64,000 bases of DNA from Sporosarcina sp. P32b (GTDB lineage: Bacteria; Bacillota; Bacilli; Bacillales_A; Planococcaceae): positions 1-64,000 of the forward strand of contig NZ_PDZB01000013.1 in assembly GCF_002743335.1 (NCBI RefSeq), read 5' to 3'. This document shows positions 46,456 to 55,436 of the stretch, piece after piece. Positions within the stretch are counted from its first letter, which is position 1; every line of letters starts with the position of its first letter. The notes under the pieces were generated by a model. It searched no databases. It saw only the letters and a program-made list of their open reading frames with translations, and was not told where the DNA came from. The position numbers and the translations under genes are program-made.

Positions 46456-46732
46456 GATATCATCTACGGGATCATAAATTATTATATAAATAAAATAAAT
46501 CAGCCGACTATATGACTAGTTTAAAAAGTTGTTATTAGTACCCTGGCATTGAAATAATAGAATTAGTTTTGCTACCATTTTTTAAATCGGTGATAGTGAA
46601 ACAAGAAATATAATCGATACTCTTTGAATCCTTTACTTTACATCAAATGTAGAACTTAATAAAAAGGAACTGCTGGACGAGTAGATACTCGAAAAAATGA
46701 AATAATACAAATGTGAAAAGAGGTATTTTAAA

Positions 46733-47482
46733 ATGAATTATATGTTTACCGATCCTAATACTCATATAGATTTTGGTTTTGGATTTCATGCATCTAACTT
46801 TAACGACACAGCTGACTTTTTGTGGGATAATAACCCAAATAAAAATACGGCTGGTTTATTACCTAACCTTTATTTATATAGGCATTCTATTGAGCTTTAT
46901 TTAAAATCACTAATTGTAATCATTCATAAAAAATTAAAGTTGGACTACAAAGAAGGGAATATTCCTTTTGACTCACGAGAACCCTATATTATGTACGAGG
47001 ATTCTAAAGGGGAAATTAAATGGAATAAAATGACTAGAAGTCATTTTATCTCCACATTATATGGATATTTTGAAAAGTTAGTAATAGAGAATGAAGATGA
47101 ATTGAGAAAAAAATCGTCGTAGCCACTTTCGGTGATTATTAATCCTGATAATAGAAAAATAGTGGATCATATTAAGAAGTATGATGATAGTAGTACTTAT
47201 TTTCGATACTCTGATTTTGGTGAATCAAATCAAAAACGGAAGGAATCCGAAAAACATTATAACAAAAAAATTGAGGTTCAGAATCTACGGGATCATATAG
47301 ACGTTGAAAAACCGTCGTCTATTTTTGTTATTGTAGACCCGGTTTCAGGAGAACCGATTGAAGCACATAAAGGGGCGAAAGAAATGCCGTTAAGTGAACT
47401 CGCAGGTGATATAAAGAAATTAGTAGAATATTTTTCTGGTATACACGTAATGTTTAGGATATGTCTTTGCAATGGTTATTGA
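46733..47482 (+). pseudogene. HEPN-like gene interrupted by an in-frame amber codon
   Basis: A 249-codon frame from ATG 46733 (behind AAAGAGGTATTTTAAA) broken only by TAG at 47120-47122. The two halves are in the same frame. The first half carries NLYLYRHSIELYLKSLIVII, a helix typical of HEPN/AbiV-like proteins with the R-H pair; the second half (DDSSTYFRYSDFG and following) looks like the rest of the same protein. A run of seven A lies just before the stop, so a sequencing or replication slip is an alternative. AT-rich relative to the flanking core genes. Confidence 0.65.
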
Positions 47483-47765
47483 GTAAAAAGTAATGGTGCA
47501 AAAAAAATATTATTCCAATTAAACTCACATTTTTTTAAAAAGGAAATTTTATCGTAAAGTTATTTAATATAAATATTAAGTAACTTTGTATCATACACCT
47601 TAGAAACGATTCAAAATAGTATCGGAGTTGAGTGATGCACGGGTGCGCTAAAATAAAGTAAGAATACCAAAATCAAATTTAAAACGTTATTTGGGACTTC
47701 ATGTGTCAACCTATTTCGGAAACTGCTATTATGTAAATAAGAGTAATTTTACTAGGAGGGATGTA

Positions 47766-48704
47766 ATGAGTGCAATTGATAATGGTGGTGCAATTGCAAT
47801 TAAAGGATTTAACTATCAAAAGGCTTCTATTATTCATGTAATTATTCATCATTTTGAAAAAAAAAATTTCAAAGTTATACCTGAATCGAAAGAAGATTTT
47901 GAAATTCATTTAGATAACGAAATTTATTATGTCCAAGTAAAAGGAACTAAAAAGCTTTCCATAGGAAAATTAAAATCTAAAACTAGTGGAAAAGCTTCTA
48001 TCGTTGAAAAGAATATGTTACCAGGAGAAGATTCGGATAAAAGAAAAATTTTTCTTTGGGACTTAGCTAATACAACTAAATCTGAATTGATTAAACGAAA
48101 TGGAACACTCGTTTCAACGGTACTAGGATTTTCGGTCGAACAAAAGCAAGATTTTATTAGTTCGTTGAATTTAGATGAAAATCAAAAAAACAGACTAAAT
48201 AACCAATTTATTTATATAACCCCTTTTTCTAATGATTTGGACAGTGCTTTAACGGTACTAAAAGGGGAAATGGTTACTGAAAATCTATTAGTTACTAATG
48301 AAAGAGCCAGAGTTGTTTTAGGAGAATTATCATTAGAAATAGATCAAAAAAGCGAAATCATCATCCAAACTGATAATGATATTGAGAGAAAAGTAATTCA
48401 GGGAGATTATTTAAGGAGAGTATTTGCTAATGTTCAACAAAAAGAGATGTTTGATGAAGTTTTAAACAATTTATCAATCAATACTATTATGAAAAGAAAG
48501 ATTAGAAATATTAAGTTACATATACCGTTACTACACCAAAACCTGAAAGAAGAAATTAAACAACAGGTAGACATTAACTTAATTATGAATAGTACGGATG
48601 AAGAAGCTATTGGTTATCTAAGAGGCTTAATAGCAACTGAAGTAGACACAGAACTCTCCATTGCTTTAGCAATAGATTGTTTTTGTGAGTTGGGGGAGGT
48701 GTAG
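47766..48704 (+). CDS. Cap4/DUF4297-like nuclease, putative defence effector (LmuA-like)
   Basis: 312 residues. The N-terminal 65 residues fit the Cap4/DUF4297 restriction-like fold: GGAIAIKGFNYQKASIIHVI, then E40, D44 in KEDFEIHLD and QVK (57-59) in YYVQVKGTKK, a PD-(D/E)xK variant with QxK. The rest is mostly helical. ATG at 47766 follows TAGGAGGGATGTA; the frame is open 25 codons further up. The gene is AT-rich and is followed 5 bases later by an SMC-like ATPase, as in Lamassu systems where LmuA is the nuclease. Function inferred. Confidence 0.65.
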   Translation: MSAIDNGGAIAIKGFNYQKASIIHVIIHHFEKKNFKVIPESKEDFEIHLDNEIYYVQVKGTKKLSIGKLKSKTSGKASIVEKNMLPGEDSDKRKIFLWDLANTTKSELIKRNGTLVSTVLGFSVEQKQDFISSLNLDENQKNRLNNQFIYITPFSNDLDSALTVLKGEMVTENLLVTNERARVVLGELSLEIDQKSEIIIQTDNDIERKVIQGDYLRRVFANVQQKEMFDEVLNNLSINTIMKRKIRNIKLHIPLLHQNLKEEIKQQVDINLIMNSTDEEAIGYLRGLIATEVDTELSIALAIDCFCELGEV

Positions 48705-48709
48705 AATCA

Positions 48710-50371
48710 ATGATAATAGAATCCTTTTCAATTATTGATTTTAAGGCTAAAGAGGCTCAGACTTTTGAGTTTGATAAAGGAGCTAATCTTATAGTAAGTA
48801 AAGGCAATACTAAAGGGAAGTCAAGTCTCTTAAAATCATTGTATTATACATTAGGATTTGATGTACGGCAATTTCCAAGCGGATGGATTATTGATGATAT
48901 GTATTTCCAAATAAAGGTGATAATTGATGATTCATATTATACCATTACTAGACAAAAGGATGTTTTTAGAGTAAATGACGTAGCTGAGTCTATGAATGTG
49001 AAGGAATACTCGGAATGGATTAGTAATAAACTAAATATCCATATGAAATTAGCTAATGTGCATACAAAAAAATTACATAGCGCATACTCGTCTGCATTAA
49101 TTTTACCATTTTATATTGATCAGGATGATTCATGGGATGGGGTCATGTACAGAAAAGTATCAGATACATTGGGACAATATTCTCGTATACCTAAAGATAT
49201 ATTTGAAGCTATATTTTCCTTATCTACTCAAGAAGTAACAAAGCTAAAAAATGATTTGACTAATGTAACTAAAAAGAAAAATACAACAGAGTCTACAATA
49301 ACCAACTTTTTGAAAGTAGTGAATGAATATAAACAAGAGATATTAGAAATACCAAGCGTAGTGAAAATTGATAAAGATGCACTACAAAGCGATATCAATA
49401 GATACTTACGCATGTTAAACGATTTTAATACTCAAATGACTAAATATAAAATGAAGTTATTAAATAAGCAAGAAATGTTGGATGTACAAAAACAAAACTT
49501 ATCTGAACTAGAAGAACTTTTAAAAATGAATAAAAAAAGATATCGTTCTATAGAGGCTGAATGTACATATTGTCATTCTACATTAACGACTGAAAAATCT
49601 TTAACAAGACTTGATCTATCTAATAATTATTTTGAAATCTCACTTTTAAAAGATACTATAGAAAGAGAAGTTGAAAAATTAACTAATGATATTAAAGAAA
49701 TTAAAACTGAAAGGAATACTATAGATGCTGAAGTTGATAAAATTAACAACGAAATTCAAAAATCAAAAGAATTATTGACCATTGATGATTACGTTAAGGC
49801 ATCTGCTAAAAATGAGGCAGTAAATGAAATGGAAAATTTGGTTGATAAACAGATTCTGTTAAAGTCTAGTTTAGAGAAACAAATTAAGGTTTTAAGAAAA
49901 GCGATTAAAGATTTAAATAAAGAAAAACAAGAGCTTAGAGATTCTATTGAAAATGAATATAATAATTTAGTTTCTAAAATCAAGGATGTTTTAACGGGTA
50001 CTGACTTAAATGAACTACAATTTCTTGATTTTAAAAAAATAGTAGGTAGTGGGATGGATAAAAACAAAAAGTTTTTAGCGTATTATCTTATATATTTTAA
50101 TTTGTTACGACAAAAAGGAACGTATGAATTTCCGTTTTGTATGGATTCTTTTATTAAAAATGAGATTTCAGGAGATAATGCAACTGAAATGTTTAATGCC
50201 ATTGAAACATATTTTTTTGAAGAGAATAAGCAAACTTTCTTTTCTATTGTGTCTGAGAATCTTAAACATTTAAATGCTAAGGAAAGTTACAATAAAGTTG
50301 AAGTTGATGGTAAGCTTTTATTAAAAGAGAAATATGATGAGATTAGCAAAAGATTTGTATTTAAAAAATGA
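48710..50371 (+). CDS. SMC/Rad50-like ATPase with CxxC hook (LmuB-like)
   Basis: 553 residues. Walker A GNTKGKSS (33-40) follows a strand IIESFSIIDFKAKE typical of SMC/RecF ATPases. Long coiled coils (about 175-290 and 300-420) flank a hook with CTYC (Cys285, Cys288), like the Rad50 zinc hook. The C-terminal ATPase lobe has FPFCMDSFIKNE near 475-486 in place of the Walker B / D-loop. In Lamassu, LmuB senses foreign DNA ends or structures and releases the LmuA nuclease; that model is applied here by analogy. The start follows GGGGGAGGTGTAGAATCA. AT-rich, clearly unlike the flanking flagellar genes in base use. Confidence 0.68.
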   Translation: MIIESFSIIDFKAKEAQTFEFDKGANLIVSKGNTKGKSSLLKSLYYTLGFDVRQFPSGWIIDDMYFQIKVIIDDSYYTITRQKDVFRVNDVAESMNVKEYSEWISNKLNIHMKLANVHTKKLHSAYSSALILPFYIDQDDSWDGVMYRKVSDTLGQYSRIPKDIFEAIFSLSTQEVTKLKNDLTNVTKKKNTTESTITNFLKVVNEYKQEILEIPSVVKIDKDALQSDINRYLRMLNDFNTQMTKYKMKLLNKQEMLDVQKQNLSELEELLKMNKKRYRSIEAECTYCHSTLTTEKSLTRLDLSNNYFEISLLKDTIEREVEKLTNDIKEIKTERNTIDAEVDKINNEIQKSKELLTIDDYVKASAKNEAVNEMENLVDKQILLKSSLEKQIKVLRKAIKDLNKEKQELRDSIENEYNNLVSKIKDVLTGTDLNELQFLDFKKIVGSGMDKNKKFLAYYLIYFNLLRQKGTYEFPFCMDSFIKNEISGDNATEMFNAIETYFFEENKQTFFSIVSENLKHLNAKESYNKVEVDGKLLLKEKYDEISKRFVFKK

Positions 50372-50606
50372 GAGAAAATAATTAGATTTGTCATAATAAC
50401 TTTTATTAGTATTTCAAAAATCAGGATAATGTTAATGACAAAGGTGAATGCTGGTCTTTTCCTGTTAGTAGAAGGTATCTGTGTGAAAAACTAACATTAA
50501 TATTATAATAAAAACTAAAGTTCAAACAATTATGAAGGTTCGGTGCGCAGGTACTAGGAAGTGAATGCAGGATGCATGTATATTAGATATAAACTAGGTA
50601 TTTTAC

Positions 50607-50655
50607 AGCGAAAAAGAAGTAGCAATAAAGCCACTTCGATTTCGCTTTATTTTAC
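50607..50655. terminator. Bidirectional terminator after the defence pair
   Basis: An imperfect stem pairs AGCGAAA, GAAGT and GC with GC, ACTTC and TTTCGCT around AATAAA; T-rich sequence lies on both outer sides. It sits between the convergent ATPase gene and the minus-strand hypothetical. The rest of the 328-base gap 50372-50699 shows nothing recognisable. Confidence 0.65.
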
Positions 50656-50699
50656 TTTATCGAGGAATTCACCAAAATGATCTTAAAGGCTGTCAAAAT

Positions 50700-51143
50700 T
50701 TATACTAATGTCTGATTTTTCACGAGTTTCTTGTACATCTTCCTGTATTCTTCATTCTTAAAATTCAAAGATACATATATCTCATCATCTGATTCTTGAA
50801 AAAATCCAATGAGCATAAAATATGAGTGCTTAGCCTTTATGGATAGGTCATCTTTACCATCATATTTTAAGTGAAAAGGTACTTGGGGAATGGGAATTCT
50901 TTTATCTACCATTGCAAATTTTTGAGAAATTAAAACAGCCCATTTACCTTTGCCAATTACACTTTCACTTAAATCATCTACAAATCTAACCTTGTGGAAA
51001 TTTTCATAAAGTAAGTCCAATATTTTAAACACATAAGCCTTATCTTCCTGATAATTCTTATTGACCATTTTGCCGACTGCAGCGTCATAAATAAAGTCAT
51101 GCTCTTTCATTTTTAACAATAACTCTTTTGGTTCAATATTCAT
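50700..51143 (-). CDS. Hypothetical protein in the AT-rich island
   Basis: 147 residues, soluble, no signal peptide, no family recognised. A helical first half (LLLKMKEHDFIYDAAVGKMV) and a beta-rich second half (VPFHLKYDGKDDLSIKAKHS, then DEIYVSLNF) are suggested. A good ribosome site (TGGGAGGTGTTTGGTTTAA) precedes the ATG on the minus strand. It could belong to the defence island as accessory gene or be an unrelated passenger. Confidence 0.65.
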   Translation of the reverse strand: MNIEPKELLLKMKEHDFIYDAAVGKMVNKNYQEDKAYVFKILDLLYENFHKVRFVDDLSESVIGKGKWAVLISQKFAMVDKRIPIPQVPFHLKYDGKDDLSIKAKHSYFMLIGFFQESDDEIYVSLNFKNEEYRKMYKKLVKNQTLV

Positions 51144-51670
51144 TTAAACCAAACACCTCCCAAATAATATCTATTCAGTTGGTCGCGAATTTATACCTAA
51201 AAGTACAGAGATTAATGGATGCTGATATCTTATTTTCTTATAAATTGTTTATGTTGAAATTCAATAACATTTTTTATAAAAATAATTATAATAGAGCTGA
51301 TTCGGAAATCTTTAAAATACTGGTGGGTAGAATCTCAAGATTATTTTTTCATAATCAAATCACTCTTCGTGATATATCAGAAATCTCTGCTCAAATAAAT
51401 GAGAATTAGTCTATCCAATATGAGACGAGGCACTGCCTAGAAGTTGAAGGTGGTCTGCCTAAAGACGACAGGTGTACCTGCCGACATTGGGCAAGTGCAC
51501 CTGCCTAACCCCGCCAGGCAAATAACCAAAGAACTTAAGAATATTATATACGCATCTGTGTATCACACAACTTCGACACTATTCAGAGTCGTTTCCAATT
51601 TGTGTGATGCACAGGAGCGCAAAAATCAAAAACATATGCTTCTTCAATAGTCCAAAACCGTCTCCCAGTG
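51144..51670. repeat. Decayed repeat region, copy 1
   Basis: About 51429-51540 carries GCACTGCC, GTGTACCTG, CAAGTGCACCTGCCTAA and AATAACCAAAGAACTTAA; the same series recurs at 52139-52250. A second motif (CACTATTCAGAGTCG to TGTGATGCACAGGAGCGC) at 51565-51625 echoes 47600-47655 and 52075-52135. An open frame at 51128-51409 has no ribosome site and I do not call it. Looks like relics of former mobile DNA. Confidence 0.55.
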
Positions 51671-51877
51671 TTAGTAAAATATAAATATAGCTATAAGAGT
51701 CAATATAATAATCACTGGTACTGATAAAACATAAATCCACAGCAAATTGGAAAAAGATTTTTTGCTACTGTACTTTTTATTCTTAGAATCCGTACTGGAA
51801 TTAGCAATGGATATGGTCAAAATCAGTCCTACAACCAAAACAATAATAACGAGAATCATGGCTACGATAAGGCCCAA
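51671..51877 (-). CDS. Small two-helix membrane protein
   Basis: 68 residues with two hydrophobic helices (about 3-25 and 44-67) joined by a polar, basic segment (SSTDSKNKKYSSKKS). TTG start at 51877 with AAGGAGG eleven bases upstream. No family recognised; could be a holin-like or toxin-like peptide, or simply a small membrane protein of the island. No antitoxin gene is visible next to it. Confidence 0.55.
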   Translation of the reverse strand: MGLIVAMILVIIVLVVGLILTISIANSSTDSKNKKYSSKKSFSNLLWIYVLSVPVIIILTLIAIFIFY

Positions 51878-52739
51878 GTTGATGAAGTCCTCCTTTTAAA
51901 AAACAAATTCCTTTGTTGTATACGTTACAATGATATCACGTATAACATTTTCGAAGACCATCCAATTAGGGGTTATTTAAACCAACTACTTTTATGTAAC
52001 AGTTGTTACATAAAAGTGGTTGCAGGTTATGAGATCGACAAGAATTATGTGTCAAAGTGTAGCCTACCTGTACATCAAACGATTCAGATACTATTCAAAA
52101 TTATTTTGGAGTTATATAATACACAGGCAATCAAAAAAGCACTGCCCAATAGTCACAGGTGATCTGCCTAAAATCGACAAGTGTACCTGACGATATTGAT
52201 CAAGTGCACTTGCCTAAACCTGCCAGGCCAATAACCAAAGAACTTAAAGAATCTTAATAAATAATAATAGTGTCGAGAAGAATCTCGACGTCGCACATTT
52301 CTTTATACAATACGTGAGTGAAAAAATTAGAAATTATATCGATTTCAAAAATAATGAGTACAGTGTGTATCCTTTTCAGAAAAAAGCTCTATATGACAAG
52401 TGAGAGAGGACATGCAAAGCGAATCCACACAAGGTGCGATGATACTCCAAGACTATGTGAATAGATTTTGCCGATCCAATTTTCAATAGGACTACCGTAA
52501 ATCTAGTATTACTATTGATTTAAATGAATTCTTGAAAGATAATAATGTAATAGGCGTGTCTTATTCGTAAGTGGATATTTGATATATAGAGCGAACAGAA
52601 AAGATATATTCGGTTAAACTACCGATCTGAATTGGTGGATTTTCCGATTAATTTTCCGAATACTTAATAAGTATGTTAAAATCGCAAATCTACTTGGAGG
52701 ACAGTGCATACCATAGTATGAAAAACAGAGGTGCAAAAA
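51878..52739. repeat. Decayed repeat region, copy 2, with a gene remnant
   Basis: The second, diverged copy of the 112-base repeat lies at 52139-52250, about 710 bases after the first. Near 52490-52570 a 26-codon stretch open between stops reads like the end of a small protein (SITIDLNEFLKDNNVIGVSY), perhaps a phage- or Cse60-like remnant; this is tentative. No intact gene is visible. AT-rich DNA ends near 52700, where normal-composition genes resume. Confidence 0.5.
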
Positions 52740-53555
52740 ATGTATCTAATCGAAAATCTAAAATACATCAAAAGACTAGGCGGTCTAACCAACCTAAACT
52801 TCCTCGTCGAACACACAGGGCAAAAATACGTCTTACGTTTCCCGGCTCACGAGTTCGAAGACATCATCAACCGCCACCATGAAAAAGAAAACCAGCGTAT
52901 TGCGGCTGAAATTGGGGTGACGGTTGGCAATGTGGTGTTTACCGAGGAAGGGATTAAAATGACTCCTTATTATGATACGACGGCTACTTTAACGCGGGAT
53001 CTGATTGTGACGGAGGAGTATTTGGAGAAGATTGCAGGTGTGTTGGCAACGCTTCATTCGTCGAAGAGGGAGTTTCCGAATCGTTTTGATTATTGGGGCG
53101 AGGTGGAGAAGTATAAAGTTGCGTTGACTGAAATCCCTTCGCTCTATGTGTTATTGGAAGAGCGGCTGCGGAAGTTGATGGAAGGGGAGCGGCAGGCGTA
53201 TGTGCCGTGTCATATGGATTCGGTGACGGCTAATTTTATTCAGAATGATGCGGGGCAGTTGCTGTTGATCGACTGGGAGTACAGTGCGAATTATTTGCCG
53301 GAATGGGATTTGGCGGCGTTTATTTTGGAACGTGAGTTAAATGAGCAGCAGGAGCAAGAGTTACTCGACTTTTACGGTTTGCCAGCTACTTCGAAACAGT
53401 CGCTTGATCTACAAAAGTTGAAGTCAGACTTCCTTTGGTCATTATGGTCGCTCGTTAAAGAAATAGAAGATCCTTCGTTTGAGCAATATACAGCGAAGCG
53501 GACGGAGCGCCTGATTGAAGGCTTAGAGCAGTATTATCGTGTGTACGGGAATTGA
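52740..53555 (+). CDS. LicA/choline-kinase-like phosphotransferase
   Basis: 271 residues of the APH/choline kinase superfamily. The N-lobe has YIKRLGGLTNLNFLVEH (nucleotide loop) and RFPAHEFEDIINRHHEKEN; the catalytic HMDSVTANFIQ and metal-binding LLIDWEYSA are intact. Members phosphorylate choline, ethanolamine, thiamine or related alcohols; which one is not evident. ATG at 52740 follows AGAGGTGCAAAAA. First core-composition gene after the AT-rich island. A terminator follows. Confidence 0.82.
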   Translation: MYLIENLKYIKRLGGLTNLNFLVEHTGQKYVLRFPAHEFEDIINRHHEKENQRIAAEIGVTVGNVVFTEEGIKMTPYYDTTATLTRDLIVTEEYLEKIAGVLATLHSSKREFPNRFDYWGEVEKYKVALTEIPSLYVLLEERLRKLMEGERQAYVPCHMDSVTANFIQNDAGQLLLIDWEYSANYLPEWDLAAFILERELNEQQEQELLDFYGLPATSKQSLDLQKLKSDFLWSLWSLVKEIEDPSFEQYTAKRTERLIEGLEQYYRVYGN

Positions 53556-53597
53556 AAGTTTGATTCTCATAAAATGTATAGAGCAATACCTTATTCA

Positions 53598-53645
53598 GCC
53601 CAGATCTTCCATTCGATACAAGAATGGAAATCTGGGTTTTCTATT
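53598..53645 (+). terminator. Terminator after the phosphotransferase gene
   Basis: CCCAGATCTTCCATTC pairs with GAATGGAAATCTGGG (one bulge) and is followed by TTTTCT. Confidence 0.85.
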
Positions 53646-53743
53646 AACTTTTTAACAATGCAACCATCCCTGAATAACTTCCCACCAATTCGGGTATAGA
53701 ATATATCATTACTTGCAGGAATGTAAAAGGGAGAGTGCACGAC

Positions 53744-54454
53744 ATGAAACCATTAATCGGTGTAACGTCAGATATAGACCAAAACGGAGATACGCTAGTT
53801 CAGACTCGATACATACAAGCGGTTCGACAAGCGGGTGGCGTACCGGTCATTTTGCCGGTAGGACTAGAAGCAATTGAAGAAGTGTGCGATCGATTGGATG
53901 GTGTGTTGCTAATCGGAGGGGAAGATGTGGATCCTTATTTGTATGGTGAAGAACCACATCGGCAGCTTGGGAAAGTGTTGCCTGAGCGGGATGAGTCGGA
54001 GCTGGCGTTAATTAAAACGATGGCGGATCAAGACAAGCCAGTGTTTGGGATTTGCCGAGGGTATCAGTTGATCAATGTGGCGTTCGGTGGAACGATTTAT
54101 CAAGATATGTATGCGCAGTTATCAGAGGATTTATTGCAGCATCATCAGCTGACGGATTTAGACTTTGCGTTTCATTCGATTGATATTGTGGGCGATAGTA
54201 AGTTGGCGGAGTGGGCAGGCACTTCGGAAGTCCGCGTGAATTCGCTGCATCATCAGGCGGTGAAGGAAGTACATGCACCACTTGTCGTAACGGCGGTTGC
54301 GAAGGATGGTGTCATTGAAGCTTTTGAGAGTACTGCACATCGTTTTGTCGTAGGGGTTCAGTGGCACCCTGAAGCGATGGTGAAGCGGGAAGATCGTTTG
54401 TCGTTGAAGTTGTTTGAGAAGTTTATTAGGGCGGCGGGCGATAGAAAGTACTAG
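53744..54454 (+). CDS. Gamma-glutamyl-GABA hydrolase family protein (class I GATase)
   Basis: 236 residues with the class I glutamine amidotransferase fold of the PuuD/peptidase C26 family. Nucleophile Cys in VFGICRGYQLINVAFGG; His and Glu in VGVQWHPEA; the start MKPLIGVTSDI is family-typical. It probably hydrolyses gamma-glutamyl amides, for example gamma-Glu-GABA in putrescine breakdown, but no other put genes are nearby. ATG at 53744 after GGGAGAGTGCACGAC. Converges on the HAD gene. Confidence 0.87.
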   Translation: MKPLIGVTSDIDQNGDTLVQTRYIQAVRQAGGVPVILPVGLEAIEEVCDRLDGVLLIGGEDVDPYLYGEEPHRQLGKVLPERDESELALIKTMADQDKPVFGICRGYQLINVAFGGTIYQDMYAQLSEDLLQHHQLTDLDFAFHSIDIVGDSKLAEWAGTSEVRVNSLHHQAVKEVHAPLVVTAVAKDGVIEAFESTAHRFVVGVQWHPEAMVKREDRLSLKLFEKFIRAAGDRKY

Positions 54455-54493
54455 TTTCTTGAGCCATTCATTAGTAGCCGAATAAGTATATGC

Positions 54494-54535
54494 GTAACCC
54501 CTCCAACGAAATGTATTGGAGGGGTTACTTGTTTT
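54494..54535. terminator. Bidirectional terminator
   Basis: GTAACCCCTCCAA pairs perfectly with TTGGAGGGGTTAC around a 9-base loop, between two convergent genes. Confidence 0.9.
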
Positions 54536-54538
54536 AGA

Positions 54539-55237
54539 TTAGTTGTTCTTTACAGTCGAACGGCCCGCGCTGAATTCTGCCCATGAATGAATTTCATAGC
54601 TTGGCTGAATTGCTGTATGGTTTTCGCGCCGATCTGGATTGAACCAGCATGTATCGATGCCAGCGTTGATTCCGCCTTGAATGTCGGAAGTTAAAGAGTC
54701 GCCGATCATGAGTACACGGGATGGATCGGTGATGCCTAGTTTCTTAAACGTATAGTCAAAAATCTCGGGTTGTGGCTTTTTGTAGCCTGTCTCTTCTGAA
54801 GCGATGATCGCTTCGAATGTATTGCGTAAAGGCGAGCCGGCTATGCGAGCATGTTGGGCGATGGTAAAACCGTTCGTTAAGATCGCCAATCGGTAATCAG
54901 TTAGCTTTGACATCATCTCTTCTACGCCGTCGATCAAATGTGATTCATGGCCTAGGTTTTCGATGTATAGTTCTCCGAAGTGTGCTGCGTCTAGTTGTAG
55001 TTCGTGATGTGCAAATAACCGACGGAATCGTTCTACTTTTAATTCTTCAATTGTGATGCGTCCTTGTTCGAGATCATCCCAGATGACGGAGCTGATCGCG
55101 CGGTATGTATCGCGGTACGCTTCTAGGCCGTTTGGTAGTCCGAACGTGTTAAATGTATTGCCAAGTGCGTGTTTTTCTGTTTCTTCAAAATCGAATAATG
55201 TATCGTCTAGATCGAATAATAGTACATCGTATGGCAT
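54539..55237 (-). CDS. YjjG-type HAD hydrolase (nucleotidase-like)
   Basis: 232 residues of the HAD superfamily with a helical cap. Motif I LFDLDDTLFDFE (nucleophile Asp), motif II LAILTNGF, Lys in EETGYKKPQPEIF, and motif IV MIGDSLTSDIQGG. Family members of the YjjG/YfnB type are (noncanonical) pyrimidine nucleotidases or phosphosugar phosphatases. The start at 55237 follows AAAAAAGGAGTTCTTTTAT; a longer frame from 55264 reads through that site. Confidence 0.87.
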   Translation of the reverse strand: MPYDVLLFDLDDTLFDFEETEKHALGNTFNTFGLPNGLEAYRDTYRAISSVIWDDLEQGRITIEELKVERFRRLFAHHELQLDAAHFGELYIENLGHESHLIDGVEEMMSKLTDYRLAILTNGFTIAQHARIAGSPLRNTFEAIIASEETGYKKPQPEIFDYTFKKLGITDPSRVLMIGDSLTSDIQGGINAGIDTCWFNPDRRENHTAIQPSYEIHSWAEFSAGRSTVKNN

Positions 55238-55436
55238 ATAAAAGAACTCCTTTTTTAAAAACAATAAGTACTAGTATACCATGGGGGAATAGACTACAGG
55301 GGAATTGTCTACTAGTGACAGTGGGAGGTACGTGAATGAGTGATTCGTAGGGCGTATGATATAATCATCCGTAACATTTACCAAATAATGAAGTCCATCT
55401 AGTGGATTTGTAAGATATAGGGAGAAGGTGATTTCC

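Noticed and set aside
51128..51409. 93-codon ORF in the AT-rich island
   Set aside because: It starts inside the control region of the opposite-strand gene, has no ribosome site and no recognisable domain; AT-rich DNA yields such frames by chance.
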